From: Clonostachys chloroleuca | Lineage: Eukaryota; Ascomycota; Sordariomycetes; Hypocreales; Bionectriaceae | Direction: 5' to 3' | Assembly (NCBI GenBank): GCA_037952775.1 | Contig: JBANAY010000003.1 | Coordinates: forward strand, 28,272,001-28,336,000 | DNA: 64,000 nucleotides | Shown here: in pieces, positions 1-11,537 of the stretch | Position numbering within the stretch: the first letter of the stretch is position 1 | Layout of the letters: each line of letters starts with the position of its first letter | Position numbers and translations under genes: made by a program | The notes under the pieces: generated by a model | What the model saw: the letters and a program-made list of their open reading frames with translations, nothing else | What the model was told of the DNA's origin: nothing | Databases searched by the model: none

Positions 1-314
1 ATCACACTTTTTATCACATTACCACACTGTGCCCGGTTTCAGCTGTGGTCTTCCCTACGGATATGTCACACGATCTCTGTTTAGTTGCAGGTATGGCCCG
101 TTCGCTCATGCAGGCAGACCAACAACGTGGGGAGCCTTCTGTGCAACATGTAGACGGGAAATGAGTGGATGTTTCGTTTTGCTGCCTAGTCACCTCGGGA
201 AGCGGAAGTCCGTTTAATTTAAATCCCCTCTTTCTCAGATTTCATCAGATCCCAAATTTGCGCTTCTTTCTACCTCCGTTGAAATTCGCACTTGCAGAGC
301 ACAGCTTTGTCGTG
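1..314. other. Left edge, presumed 5' flank of the FAD oxidase gene
   Basis: No convincing coding region. Two short open frames overlap here, but neither resembles a protein I know. The stretch directly precedes the start codon of the secreted oxidase and most simply is its promoter and 5' leader. Confidence 0.4.
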
Positions 315-2090
315 ATGCTGCTCTCTCTCACCCTTCTTTGGATAACGTCCATGATTGGCCGGGTCAGGGCCCTCGAATGTCGATGCTTTCTCGGAGACTC
401 GTGTTGGCCGTCATCTAATGACTGGGCTAGCCTCAATCAAACAGTTCAAGGGCGTCTCATCGCGACTATTCCTCTGGCCTCAGTATGCCACAACCCAACC
501 TATGATGCAGAGGCTTGCACCGCCTTGAAGCAGCGCTGGCCATATGCTTCCGTACAGTCCGTCCGCCCCAATTCTTAGCATCCCAATTCTTCCTTTCTAA
601 TACGATCCAGTATCCCCTCTTCATCTTCGTTCAGCTCTCCGTGGGCTCAAAACCAAACTTGTGACCCGTACACACCACAAGACAAAGCTTGCGAAATCGG
701 CAACTATCCAGTCTATGCCGTGAATGCCTCGACCACAGATCACGTGGCTGCGACGTTGAAATTCGCCCGTGAGCACAGCATCCGGCTCATCATCAAGAGC
801 ACTGGACACGATCTGCTAGGGAAGAGCAGCGGTGCAGGGTCGCTTTCCCTCTGGATGCACTCGTTCCAGGGCCTGAACTTTACGCAGAGCTATTCAGGAT
901 CCAACACGTACAACAACTATCAGGGTCCGGCTGTGCGCATCGAGCCAGGTGTTATCGGCGGTGATATTCAGATAGCCGCTCAGAAGGAGGGGCTCCGTGT
1001 TATTGGAGGCACATGCGGCTCCGTCGCCATCGGAGGAGGATATACCACTGGAGGCGGCCATTCCCTCCTCAGCGGCAAGTATGGTCTCAGTGCTGACAAC
1101 GTGCTGGAATGGGAGGTGGTGACCGCGTCTGGAGAACTCGTAACAGCAACGCCATCTCAGAACGAGGATCTCTATTGGGCTTTGAGTGGTGGTGGCGCCG
1201 GCGTCTTTGGTGTAATCGTGGGCGTCACTCTCAAAGCCTTTCCGGATGGCGTCGTCTCAGGAGCAGGAATCTCATTCAACATCTCAGCCTCACCCAGTGA
1301 AGATGCGTTTTGGCTCGCGGTCGAGTCGTTTCATAATCATTTGCTAGAATGGCAGGAACAGTCCGCCACGGCCACCTACTCCTTTCGCGTTGGTACCTTT
1401 TCGATACAACCTATTGTGCTGCCAGACCAGGATGAGGATGCCCTACGTACGCTCATTGGACCGTTTCTCTCTGATCTTGATGAGCTTGAGATTCCGTACA
1501 TCTCTCGTGTTGTGGCTTATCCAACATATCTCGACCTGCACGCTACCTACTACGGTCCTCTGCCAGAAAATCAAGTCCTCGCAGCTGTCGTGCAGGTCTC
1601 CCGTTTACTCCCTCGATCACTTACTAACTCTACAGAAGGGAAGAAATCATTGATCAGTACTCTGCAAAAGATCTACTCCCTGGTGGGTGGCTCGCTAGCC
1701 ATCGTTGGAAATGGCATAGCGGTCCCCAAGACATCATCGGCAGCTTCATCCAACTCTGTCAATCCCGCATGGCGCGATTCAGCCATCCATCAACTCATTG
1801 TCTGGCCCTGGAACTGGCAGGCCAGCCTTACCTCGAACCTTGAGGCGCAAGACACACTGCTCAATGTTGTCCTACAGCTTCTGAAGGATTTGAGCCCGAG
1901 CTCTGGAACGTACTTGAATGAGGGCAACCCAGAGCAGGCGGATTGGAAGGAGGCCTTTTACGGAGAGAATTACGACAGGCTTCGGAGCATCAAAGCAAGA
2001 TGGGATCCCGATGACCTTTTCTATGCCGTCACGGGTGTTGGGAGCGATGACTGGGGTCTCGACAGTGTGGGGAGATTGTGCAAGGTGTGA
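315..2090 (+). CDS. Secreted FAD-linked oxidase, berberine-bridge-enzyme type (with in-frame stop)
   Basis: Flavoprotein oxidase of the FAD_binding_4 plus BBE family, which oxidises small substrates such as oligosaccharides, alcohols or alkaloid-like metabolites; substrate unknown. The ATG at 315 opens a hydrophobic signal peptide (MLLSLTLLWITSM), fitting secretion. The FAD-domain motifs are seen: STGHD (His for one covalent FAD link), GTCGSVAIGGGY (Cys for the second), and GGGAGVFGVI. The C-terminal BBE segment YLNEGNPEQADWKEAFYG and the final KARWDPDDLFYAVTGVGSDDW-like stretch are typical. Oddity: the frame is continuous from 315 to 2090 except for one TAG at 576-578. An intron is suggested there by a CTAAT branch-like site (near 597) and an acceptor ending at 610, but no GT donor nearby gives a frame-preserving intron, so it may be a nonsense mutation, a sequence error or a noncanonical intron. 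Family assignment is firm; integrity is uncertain. Confidence 0.82.
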
Positions 2091-3163
2091 GCCCGGCTGG
2101 TCATTTTTTACATCGGCAACGTGGAGGCCCGGGCTAGTCTCCTGGGTCCAAGGTGTTTCAGATAGCAGAAGAACCTTTTTACATTTTGAGCTTCTAACAA
2201 GAGGATGTCCCCCGCGGAAATGTGTCTTGTTGTTAGCTCTTCTACCCTCAGATAGACTGGGAAAAAATGGCTCGGATCTACCGTACATAATTAGCTCTCT
2301 GTACACCAAAATAGCTATTTATCGACTGCTTCGGACTAATTCAAGCACTAATACGGTGCAGCCTCCTGCATAAGCTTTCAACGCGCAGCCCTCACATCAA
2401 ATGTGTCTCAGAAAAGAAATTGGCTGACGAGCGCAGTGCAATTACCCCTCTCTTCAGCCCCCTCGATGTTCACACCCTCATCTATCCCACCAATAGGTAC
2501 ATGATTTTAAAGCCGAGAATCTGTGAGATGGGGGACAGCCAACAGTTGGGGGTGGCGCGCTTATGTTGCCTCCAATGGGTCGCCTCAGTCGGCAAATTCC
2601 ATGGTAACAGCTTCAGGTGGTGATCAGAAGGCGATTCTCGGCTCTCGGTTCGAAATTTACCTATACCACAGGGCACGGGACGTCCAAGGGTCGCGTTGGA
2701 TCTATTTAATAAATCTCTGGGCCCCAAGGTCAGCCAACAACCGGACCCAGTTTGACAGTGCCGATTCCGCCTGGATCCCCCCGTCTGTTATACGCCCTGT
2801 TCAAGCTTTCCAGGGCCCAAAACACGTGCGGGAACGGGTAATCAATCAATCCTTGCGCGGTTGGGTGCCGGTGCCCCATGGCCACGGTGCCCCCATAACC
2901 CAAAGGTGAGCTCACTTGCTTGCCATGGGAGGATTTGGCTACTGAAACAAGGCGTTGGTTTAGGGACAAAGACGCTAAAAATACCCAGCTGAGTTAGACC
3001 ATTGAGGGGGTCGGCCAACTTGGAGTCAGGGGTACCGCCCTGTTATCTCAAACACACTTGAAGCCGGCTTAGCCGCAGAATTCTTTCCCATGCGACGAAA
3101 ACAAACGATCTCCAAGCTTCCCATCCTTACCCAACGACCAGAGAAGAGCCAGAACATCAAGCC
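2091..3163. other. Intergenic, no gene seen
   Basis: Between the oxidase stop and the next start. A 128-codon open frame at 2523-2909 (+) has no recognisable domain and an unconvincing composition. The right half is presumably the promoter of the downstream regulator gene. Confidence 0.4.
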
Positions 3164-4771
3164 ATGAGTCCGCGAAACCGCCCTCCCGCGCCCAAGCCCA
3201 AGCCAGGCGCGCGGCAGGCGCCCGTGATTGACTCGACCGAGACGACGCATGACTTTACATTTGTCAACACGACGGGGGCGCCCAACCTATCACAGCCGGC
3301 GGCTAAGCTCATGAGGGGCCATGTCACCAAGACAAATTTCGCAAAGAGGCGGCAGCGCCTGGCCAGCATCGGCGGCAGTGATGTCGCGAACGAGTCCGCC
3401 GCAGGATCGGGGTCGGATAGGGGCAGCAGCAGCAAGCAGAGCACCGCGAGCCCCGAGGGGAACCAGACGGAGCCGGAGGACGACCTCGCGCAGATGAACC
3501 CCACTGGCTCGGATACGAGCTCACCTCCGTCTGCAGGCCTGCCCGGCTATGAGCAGATCCGTAAGTGGCATCTCGGGCCCTCGCCAGCCCTCACCCAGTG
3601 CTTACCGTGTCTGTAGTTTCAAATTATCTCTCAATGGCGTATCTGGAGAAGAAGGAAGCGGCACAGAGCCCGGTCCAGACCGCGTGGCTCCATTATCTTG
3701 ATGCCGAGCCAGCGCTCCTGGCCATTATCGATGCCGCAATGGCGATCGCGTACGGCGAGTCATTGTCGGAACCTAGAACAGATCACACAGCTGAGGCATA
3801 CTCGCAATATGCCACGAATCTGCTCATCCAGCGAATCCAAGCAGGGGTGGCGAAAGCAGACAACATCTCGCCTATCGTCTTAACCATGACAGTTTCGGCG
3901 CGTCTCATGGGCAACGACTCGCTCTGGAACATGCACATCAACGGCTTGGTAGCCATAATCAAAGAGAGGCGTCAGCAAAACAAACTAGAGCTCCTTCCGT
4001 GGCTGTGCGACGTATTAATCTTGTGAGTGCGACCCAATGGGCAGAGTCTTCACTCGGGTCCCGGCTAACAATATCCTTTAGAGACTCAGTCAACTACATA
4101 TTAGGCTACCCAAGAGTGTATCACCTTAAGTTGATTGATGCGCTAGAAAACACCAGCCAGAGCTTATCGGAAGTTGCCCGAATATCCGATGATTTGATCA
4201 AGATGCGAGAATTAATCGACTTGCACCTGTTAAACCACAAACATACAGATCAGAACCGGATTGTCAGCCAGATCGATGTTTTGTCGATCAAATTATTTAA
4301 TGAAGCAGAGATCCTTCTGACCGACGGGAAACCGAACGTCCGGGTATTTGCAATATGTGTCGAGCTTTTGCTCAAGCTCCTGTGGCCACCATTAGAGCTT
4401 CAGTCTCAAGAGAAGATTACAAAGCTTGTCAGCGATTTAAAAACGAATATGAATCAGATCCCATTCAAACCATGCGGGATCTATAATGACTTCACGTCAT
4501 GCCCCATTATGCTCGGCGCTGTTTCGGGGATGAAGGACACGCCCGCCAGGCAATGGTGTGTGAGCACGCTCAAGACCGCACTGGCCGGGATACGATTAAG
4601 AGGATGGGGGAACCGCTCACAATTCTGGAGAAGTGGCTTAAGAAAGAATCAATGCCCATGGAGGATATCAGAGGTTTATGGAAGGAGGTAGCTGATGGCG
4701 AGGTGCCGATAGAGGATGAACTGGCCGGCATGTGTGTGTCGCCATTTAGCAGGTTGTCGCCGCCAACCTGA
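3164..4771 (+). CDS. Fungal_trans_2-type transcription-factor-like protein without a zinc cluster
   Basis: Resembles the large group of fungal proteins with a Ser/Pro-rich N-terminus, a basic motif (HVTKTNFAKRRQRLASI) and a Fungal_trans_2-like helical domain; they are presumed nuclear regulators although no Zn2Cys6 cluster is present. I deduce exons 3164-3560, 3617-4022, 4082-4559 and 4601-4771. The first two introns have clean GTAAGT/TAG and GTGAGT/TAG borders and keep the frame. The 3' end is uncertain. Without the last, 41 bp intron (GTGAGC...AAG) the frame runs to a stop at 4691 and keeps the family-like helix WCVSTLKTALAGI. With it, the protein ends in a plausible ILEKWLKKESMPMEDI stretch to 4771. 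A one-base frameshift near 4580 would reconcile both. Function and target genes are unknown. Confidence 0.72.
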
Positions 4772-5545
4772 TCACGTCACGGAATGATTATGAAAAAGAA
4801 AAATCAACTCACTCATGAAGGTCTCTTTTTGCGTGATTGTGAATTATGTGTTATTAGGCTATAACTACTTCTCGGCAAGAGGCGCGGTTCACAGCGAAGA
4901 TGGATCCAGATCTATCGTCCAGTCTCTTGTCTCGTCTCAATGTAGACTCCCTGTCATTGCACCATGCTCATAATTTCAAATGCCGGCCTGCACCGGCGCT
5001 AGCGCATGCTTGTCTGCGAGCCAAACCTCATGCTTACAGGTGCGCGCGCATCGTGAAACATCCAGACTCCTTGGACGTCTTCTTGGCTCTATTGCTGTAA
5101 TCGCCACTCCTTAGTCCGCTGCCATATGGTCTCGTCGCCACCGGACCGGTATTACCAGGATGATCCTGTAATTAATATTCAGTTTAATCTATATCCGCCG
5201 GAACTAACACATTCCGAGGCTCCCGTAAATTCAATCACTGCTTGAATGGGAACCCCATCAGCGTAAATAGCCATGCAGGGGTACAGAAATGGGCGGGAAG
5301 TTCCAGGGATGCCCGGTAGAGGCAGGGCCTAATCGGTCCCTGGGGCTGAGCTGAGCTGAATCGTTTCACGTTTATTTTGTGAACCAAGGAACGGCCGATC
5401 ATGCCATCGACGCCCAAGACTCAAGCGCGTTGGGAACCTCTCTGCACACTGTGGCCTCTCTGTATACACAAACGGAAATAATTATCATATGAAATTGTCC
5501 ACAGGACACCCTACGAGCCCTGCGCTAGAATAATTATTCGCCGTC
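4772..5545. other. Intergenic, no gene seen
   Basis: Short open frames only (for example 4900-5100 +), none with recognisable features. It separates two plus-strand genes and should carry the promoter of the gene at 5546. Confidence 0.4.
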
Positions 5546-6460
5546 ATGCCGTTCAAGAGCCTCTTCGGCTCCCGGAAGAGCAAGGATGAAAAGACTCACC
5601 AACCAGCCGATTTCGACCAGAAGAAAAAGGCAAAGCCAATATCTAAATCACTACTCGCGAAATGGTCCAAGCCTCAACTAACGCCAGGGGTCTACGGCGC
5701 CTTCCCGATCTCATTCGTCGTACGGTTCACGACTCCGCGCGACAGTCGCAGCGGCCAGAACCTCTGTCTGGGCGTCGATTACCACGGCACATTCATCCCG
5801 CTCAACGCCGTCGTCTTCGACGTTACGAACTGGAGGAACGTTACTCTGCTATCCACGCCGGAGCTGGACTCTGTCCCGCTGAGCTACATCGGCGATGAGA
5901 AGCTCATGAGCCTGGCCATCGTGGTGGCCCTTCCCTCACCCGCCACGCCAGACGTGGAAACCAACCACGTCCAGAGAATAAGCGTGATTCCCGGGAAAAG
6001 TGGAAAATTCCGATTTACTGCAATGGTGGGCCCAGAGGGGGCGCAAGAGGAAGAGGAATTCGAGTGGCGAAGCAGCTATGAGGAGGAAGGGGGAAAAGAT
6101 GAGGCGTTGCCCCTCTTCCGTCGACTGGTACGGCTGAAGACCAGCTCCGAGGGCTGTGATGATGTTGTTTTTGAGTATGCTTCTGAGCTTTGGTGGCGGG
6201 ACATGTACGAGGGGAGAACAGCTGGGGCGTGCACCTTCAAGGGTGCAGGCTTGACCGGGGAGATGGGGCCGATGTTTACTCTTCTGGCCGTCACGAGTAT
6301 CCTCAAGATCATATGTATCGAATGGTGGCAGAAGGTGGTCGGGAGACTTATCGTCCAAGGGACTAAGAAGGTGGCTTTGGGTGTTGCTACAACTGCCGCC
6401 GTCAGTGTGAAAATTACGATGGTTGGCGTGAACATTGCGCTCACAACGGGGGCATTATAA
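5546..6460 (+). CDS. Unknown 304-residue protein, conserved-looking
   Basis: Intronless open frame. I do not recognise the family. The N-terminus (about residues 1-50) is strongly basic and Lys-rich. The middle (about 60-170) alternates hydrophobic and polar residues like a beta-rich domain (GAFPISFVVRF, LCLGVDYHG, VVFDVTNW). A short Glu-rich stretch (EGAQEEEEFEW) lies near residue 172. The last 60 residues hold two hydrophobic segments (MFTLLAVTSILKIICI and VALGVATTAAVSVKITMVGV) that could be membrane-associated. There is no signal peptide. It is convergent with the calpain-like gene, the stops being only 137 bp apart. Codon use and length make it very likely real. Confidence 0.7.
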   Translation: MPFKSLFGSRKSKDEKTHQPADFDQKKKAKPISKSLLAKWSKPQLTPGVYGAFPISFVVRFTTPRDSRSGQNLCLGVDYHGTFIPLNAVVFDVTNWRNVTLLSTPELDSVPLSYIGDEKLMSLAIVVALPSPATPDVETNHVQRISVIPGKSGKFRFTAMVGPEGAQEEEEFEWRSSYEEEGGKDEALPLFRRLVRLKTSSEGCDDVVFEYASELWWRDMYEGRTAGACTFKGAGLTGEMGPMFTLLAVTSILKIICIEWWQKVVGRLIVQGTKKVALGVATTAAVSVKITMVGVNIALTTGAL

Positions 6461-6597
6461 ACTACAACAAAGTCGTGCTACTGATATGTGATTAATGAGA
6501 TGAAGATTGATGATATCGAGTCCTTCATATTTCAATACAACAAGCTATGGTAAATGAGCAGAGTAGATGGCCAATGCCCCGGCAAGAAAGTTACAGC

Positions 6598-9400
6598 TTA
6601 CTCCTTCTCCTCCTCCTCCTCCTCCTCCTCCTCCTCTTCTTCTTCTTCCTCCTCAGACTCTTCTTCGTCATCCTCGCCCAAAACCTTGACGGTAACCCCC
6701 TTGTCTTGTGCATACACGCTAAGACACATAACGCACACAGGGTTCCATGGTAGCTTTTCCTCATCACTGTCGTCATCCTCGTCCTCGTCCTCGTCCTCGT
6801 CATCATCAGAGTCAGAGTCCTCATCAGAATCTTCCTCTTCGGAGTCCTCATAGTCAGAGTCTTCCTCATCATCTTCCTCCTCTTCTTCATTCTCTTCCTC
6901 CTTCTCCTCTTCTTCTTTCTTCTCCTCTTCCTCCTTAGCTTTGCGGTTTCTCCTCCTCCTGTTTCGTCTGTAGTTCTTTCCGGCACCAGGTGCTGCAGAT
7001 GCTCCTTTATTGGATGGAGTGGCCTTTGTTTCCTCTTCCACTTCCTCGTCATCCTTGGAGTTCTTGCCTTCCTTCTTGATGCGCTTGTCCAGCTTCTCCT
7101 TGATCTCTGCCATGTCCTGGATCATCTTGTTCCTCTCATGCTTGTTCAGCTCTAACTGCATCTCCGCCATGGCCAGCTGCATCTTCTCCATGGCCTGAGC
7201 CATGTCGTTCTCGGCCTCTTCCTTTCGCTTCTGCTCCCTCTTCTCCCTCCTCTTCTCAAGCTTCTTCCTGATATGGACCTCATCTTCATCCAAGACGCCA
7301 ACCTTGGCATGGGCGATATCATGCTGCATACCCAGCTGCTGCAGCTTGCGGGGATTCTCGGTGGCATATTTCTTGATCACGTCCTCGACGGGTGGTCGCC
7401 CGGGATAGCGCTCAGCGTGGACCTTGGGGAGCACCTCATACTTTCCGGGCTTGAGGTAGACCTCGCAGTTGATGGCGCGGTTGGCGGGATCGTGGTTGCT
7501 GCATCTCGCCTGGCCAAGAATGGCGGGCGAGTCCACACTGCGGATGAGGAACTCCATGCTGAAGGCATAAGGGCCCTCGAGCGCTTGGTAGTAGCGTTCG
7601 TCAAGCTGGACGCAAAGCAATTAGTTTTGAGGATCTAGTAGGAGTAACATTAGCGCATTCTTACCTGGGACAGGACAATGACAGCAGTGCCTTCTTTTTC
7701 GACTTCAACGAGGAACTTAGTCTGGAGATAGCCTGGGATCCAGCTAACTGGAGTGCTGGTCCAATGCTGAGCGACAGTCCATCTCTCGTCAAAGAGACGC
7801 GTTCGGTGAAGCCACTTGAAATTGCTCAGGGTATCTTCAAGAGTCATCCAGAACACTCCGTCGTCGCCAAACTCGTGTTCAAGCTTGGTGATCATGTCGT
7901 GAGTCCATTCCTTGGATCCATCTGACCAAGGACCATGCCACTCTCCAAGCCCAGCCGCGGCATTCTGACCCCACGGGTTCCTATCATCACAAAATGTCAG
8001 CCGCGCTATGTTCTTACAGCACCTATCGGAAGAGCCCTGGAGTGAAGATGGGCGGGGAAGTCGCGGGATTCACGCTTACCTGATCTTGAGCAGCTTGGTC
8101 TTGACTCCCTTACTGTCCTCCACCTCAACCGCGCGAATGATGGCGTAGGCATGATTGAGCTGAAGACCATTCTTCTTGTCGACGTTGGAAGGTCCAGAAG
8201 CGGACAAGCCAAAGACAAACTCGCCATTCTCTCCATCGACCTCGACCAGCTCTCGCCAAAGCTTCTCTTTGCGCAACACGCGGTTGCTCAAAATCATACT
8301 GGTGACACCGCCAGTGAGATCCTCAACAGCGGATCCGGACCAGCCTCCCTCAATGGCTTCAAAATCGCCATGAATCTTGGCATACTGCATAAGGGGGGAA
8401 TTAAGTCAGTCATCAGCTAAGTCTCGGGATATGGGGTAGAACTCACAGCCTTCTCAAGCAGAGGCAGCCAGGTCTCATTCTCACTCTCGCACTGGGCGCA
8501 GAAAAGAGCCTCGGAGCCAGTCTGGTATCTCTTCTTCCAGAGCCTGGTCTTCTTGCCGCTGCTGTCGTAGATTTCATCGCTCGCGCCGTAGTCTTCCGTG
8601 TGCAGATACAGGTTGTCGTCGATGATGGTGGGAATCCACTCCCCGTCCTTGAAGAAGACGAAGCCGTAGACGCCGCACTCCTCGTCGCGCGCGACGCAGA
8701 TCTTGTCCATCAGATCCTTGCGGTGCGCGATGTTGCCGACGCCGACGAGCCACCAGCAGTCGCCGATGGCGCCCTGCTTGATGTCGGAGCCGGAGAAGCC
8801 GTCGACGGTGAACTGCGGGTTCTCGAAGATCCACGGGATGCGGTGGACGGCCTGCGGTCGCGACTTGGCCGTGCAAGCGAGCACGCCCTGGCGGTTGGCG
8901 GGCTTGGTCCTGCTGCACTTGTGGGGAGGCTTCTTCTTCGACTTGGACGAGCGGGAAGACTTGGATTTGGGCCTGGCCGACTGCTCGCCGTGCTTGGGGT
9001 GGTGATGCTCGTCCTCCTCATCGGAGGAGCTCTCGTCGGCGCAGTTGCACCGCTCGAGGCCGTACAGGCAGTCATCGAGCTCGAAGAAGAAGTCCTGCTC
9101 GAGATCGAACTCGGGGTCGCAGAACTTGGAATTGGTGCTCTCGCAGTCCGCGACGGCGGTCCGGACGAGCTCCAGGCACTTGGTGCGGGCGTCCTCGTAG
9201 CTCTGCGCGGCATTTCGGACGCGGGCCGAGGCCGGGACGAAATCAGGGTCAATGGTCTTGTAGAGGTCCCGGGGGAAGATGGAGGTGACCTTTCCGGGCG
9301 TCTTGTGGTGGAACCTTTCCCAGAAACGAGAGACGATTGCCTGAGGGTGGTCCTTTCTGGACCTCTTGGGCTTGGACTTTTTCTCCTCCTCGGATGTCAT
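6598..9400 (-). CDS. Calpain-like cysteine protease with a highly acidic C-terminal tail
   Basis: Papain-fold cysteine protease of the calpain family (C2), a cytosolic processing protease. Exons on the minus strand, 5' to 3': 9400-8447, 8384-8080, 7980-7665 and 7605-6598; all three introns have GT-AG ends and keep the frame, giving about 860 residues. The catalytic triad is intact: Cys near residue 215 in QGAIGDCWWLV, His near 396 in LQLNHAYAI, Asn near 421 in NPWG. The N-terminal 180 residues are charged, with a Lys/Ser-rich spacer. After the protease core comes a beta-sandwich-like stretch (about 460-600), then a Lys/Arg/Glu coiled coil, a basic patch (NYRRNRRRRNRKAKE) and a roughly 130-residue Asp/Glu-dominated tail ending in a pure Glu run encoded by GAG/GAA repeats. 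No EF hands are seen, so calcium control is not evident. Confidence 0.88.
6600..6650. repeat. CTC/CTT trinucleotide microsatellite inside the calpain gene
   Basis: A run of CTC then CTT triplets on the plus strand, read as GAG/GAA on the minus strand and encoding the terminal Glu tract of the calpain-like protein. Shorter runs of the same kind, mixed with GTC/ATC triplets, continue to about 6930. Such tracts change length in whole codons. Confidence 0.85.
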
Positions 9401-11537
9401 GATTGCAATTGGATGGGAGTAAAGGCAAGTATGGGTCAGAATGGATCAGATAGAAAGAGAGATTCTTCACTAAAAAAGAAGAGCTAGCTGTGCGAGCTTC
9501 TTTGATGAATATTGGAAAGGAAGAAACGGCGCTGGGGCTACGAAGTCATTTATTACTCCCACCATGAAGACAGATTGCGTACGCTCTACCACACATGAGA
9601 CGCAGTGCCACGCTGCAGGCAAGCCGCCAAGTAAGCCCACCAACATTGGCTGATTTGGCTCACTAAGAAGGAGCTGAGCGGGCGAGGATCAAACAACCAA
9701 AGGACCCCTCCTTTCCCCAAAGCTGCAGCATTTCCAGCACGTAGCTCTGGCTAGTTTCTATATATAACCCCAATAAGGGGCTTGCAGGCGTTGCGAGTCC
9801 GAAACGTTCTCGAGCGGGGGCTGAGCATTGTGGCCGTTTTAGTACAGCTCCCCGCTCCAGATGCTGTCAATTGGGTGTGTTTTTGTTTATTTTTGTTGTA
9901 GGTCTTACTCAGCCCAAGCTGGGCACACGTACTACCGACGCATGGACATTCCTCCCCACGATTGCTACGACTCAGTGCCGGATTATTGGGACCTGGCCGC
10001 AGACAGCTAAGGCATCGGTCTATAGATTTTCCGTGCTATATTCAGCGAGCTGAAGAAGCCTGGTTGGTGATTGAGGGGAACTTAGGGGCCACAATCTCTA
10101 GAACGCGTCTGGTTGAGTGGGGTTGTGATCAATATCAAACATTGATGTCTCGGCACGCTTCCAAGTCCCCGAGTATCAATGCGTACGATACCTCCACCAA
10201 ATAGAATGAGACAAGTTTGGGACAGATTTAAATCAAATAAACTTGTAGAGTTTTTTAAAGACATCTGCGATTGGTCGAGCAGTTTGGCATGAGAAGAAAT
10301 TAGAGGCTTGCCACACCTCACCGCCTACCCTGTACCCGACAACCTACATTCTGGCTCTCTTGAAGCCTGTCGCTCAACAGGTTTTCAAGATTAAACCCTT
10401 TGTGCCTAATAGCAGAGAAAGTAAAGATAAGTTGCTAGCATTATAATAATACAATCAAACTAGTGCCACTAAATGAGATGCTAGAACATAGGGTAATTTC
10501 CAGCTACACATGCTAGCTTGAGGAATTCAATACATGTTGTTGTTAGAAGGAGTATGATCAATTTGACAACGTGTTGAATTAAGCCTCCTTACTTTGAAAG
10601 ATAATCGTCTTAAGTGGGCTTTATTCCTAAACACTGGGATGACACCGTTTCACAATGTCGCGATAAATGAAGGTCAACGCTTGCTCCAAGACTAGTTAGT
10701 AGAGCAATCACAACCCGACATTCCTCTCCTCGGCGACTCAGTACAAAGGCATAGGAGATATCAGGCATAGGCAGATAGCATCCATATCTGTATGATTTCT
10801 CCCAAAGAGTGATTGTTTGCCGAAGTCGCATTCATAGTTGTCTAAGAAGTTTGAGTGACCGAGAATGATATCGTGTCTAATGCGATAACGCGAGAACTAC
10901 AAGCAAGCCCGAACAAGGAAATGATTGATTATAGTTCAACGAAAACTATATCTATCCTCCTCCGACAAGCACATCGGCAACAAGTTCCGTCTTCGCCGAT
11001 ATTGCCAGCGTAGTCCCGGAGTTTAAGCCCACACGGAGAATTTTCAAAGTCCGAACCGTCCCAGCTAAAGAGTCCGGCTGCCGACTTCTTAAGATGAACA
11101 GCACTTTGAACGATTTCATTCGTACTTTTCGGCGAGACGCGGGAAATGGGTAATCTTCGGAGGCAAATCTCCAGTTTTCTGCCTTCGATACGCTCCGGAG
11201 ATAAGATTCACAGTCAGATCCAGAAAGTAGAGAAACCGATGTTGACAAATCCAAACCTTGTTCGCGGTTGAATCTGCGCAATATTGGACCAAATTGACAA
11301 ATCATCATGTAATATCCATACTTGGCTCGACAAATTGAGAACAAACCCTGCATAACTCGGTCTTTTCTTGTTATGAGGTGGAGTGATTGATTTTGAGAAG
11401 CCTCTGAAGTCTGAACCCAGTTTATAAGTACAATCATCAACCTGCTAAAATACATATCCAGTCTTCCAAACAGACTCAGAGACAATACCAAACCGATACT
11501 ACTAACACCCCTCTCAAACCACTCCTCGCCTCTCACA
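9401..11537. other. Intergenic, divergent promoter region, no gene seen
   Basis: Separates the divergent calpain-like and GST genes. A TATATATA stretch near 9760 is followed by CCCCAATAAGGGG, an inverted pair of stress-element-like CCCCT/AGGGG-type blocks, about 360 bp upstream of the calpain start. From about 10.2 to 10.9 kb the sequence is AT-rich and featureless. A long minus-strand open frame (10952-11773) overlaps the GST start antisense and is not believed. Confidence 0.4.

Noticed and set aside
2640..2665. GGTTCGAAATTT, resembling a tRNA T-arm
   Set aside because: No acceptor stem, D-arm or anticodon arm at proper spacing.
2523..2909. 128-codon plus-strand frame in the intergenic region
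   Set aside because: No family resemblance, and it overlaps an equally long minus-strand frame.
8600..9487. 295-codon plus-strand frame inside the calpain region
   Set aside because: Shadow of the strongly biased calpain exon; Val/Leu/Gly/Asp-repetitive translation with no domain.
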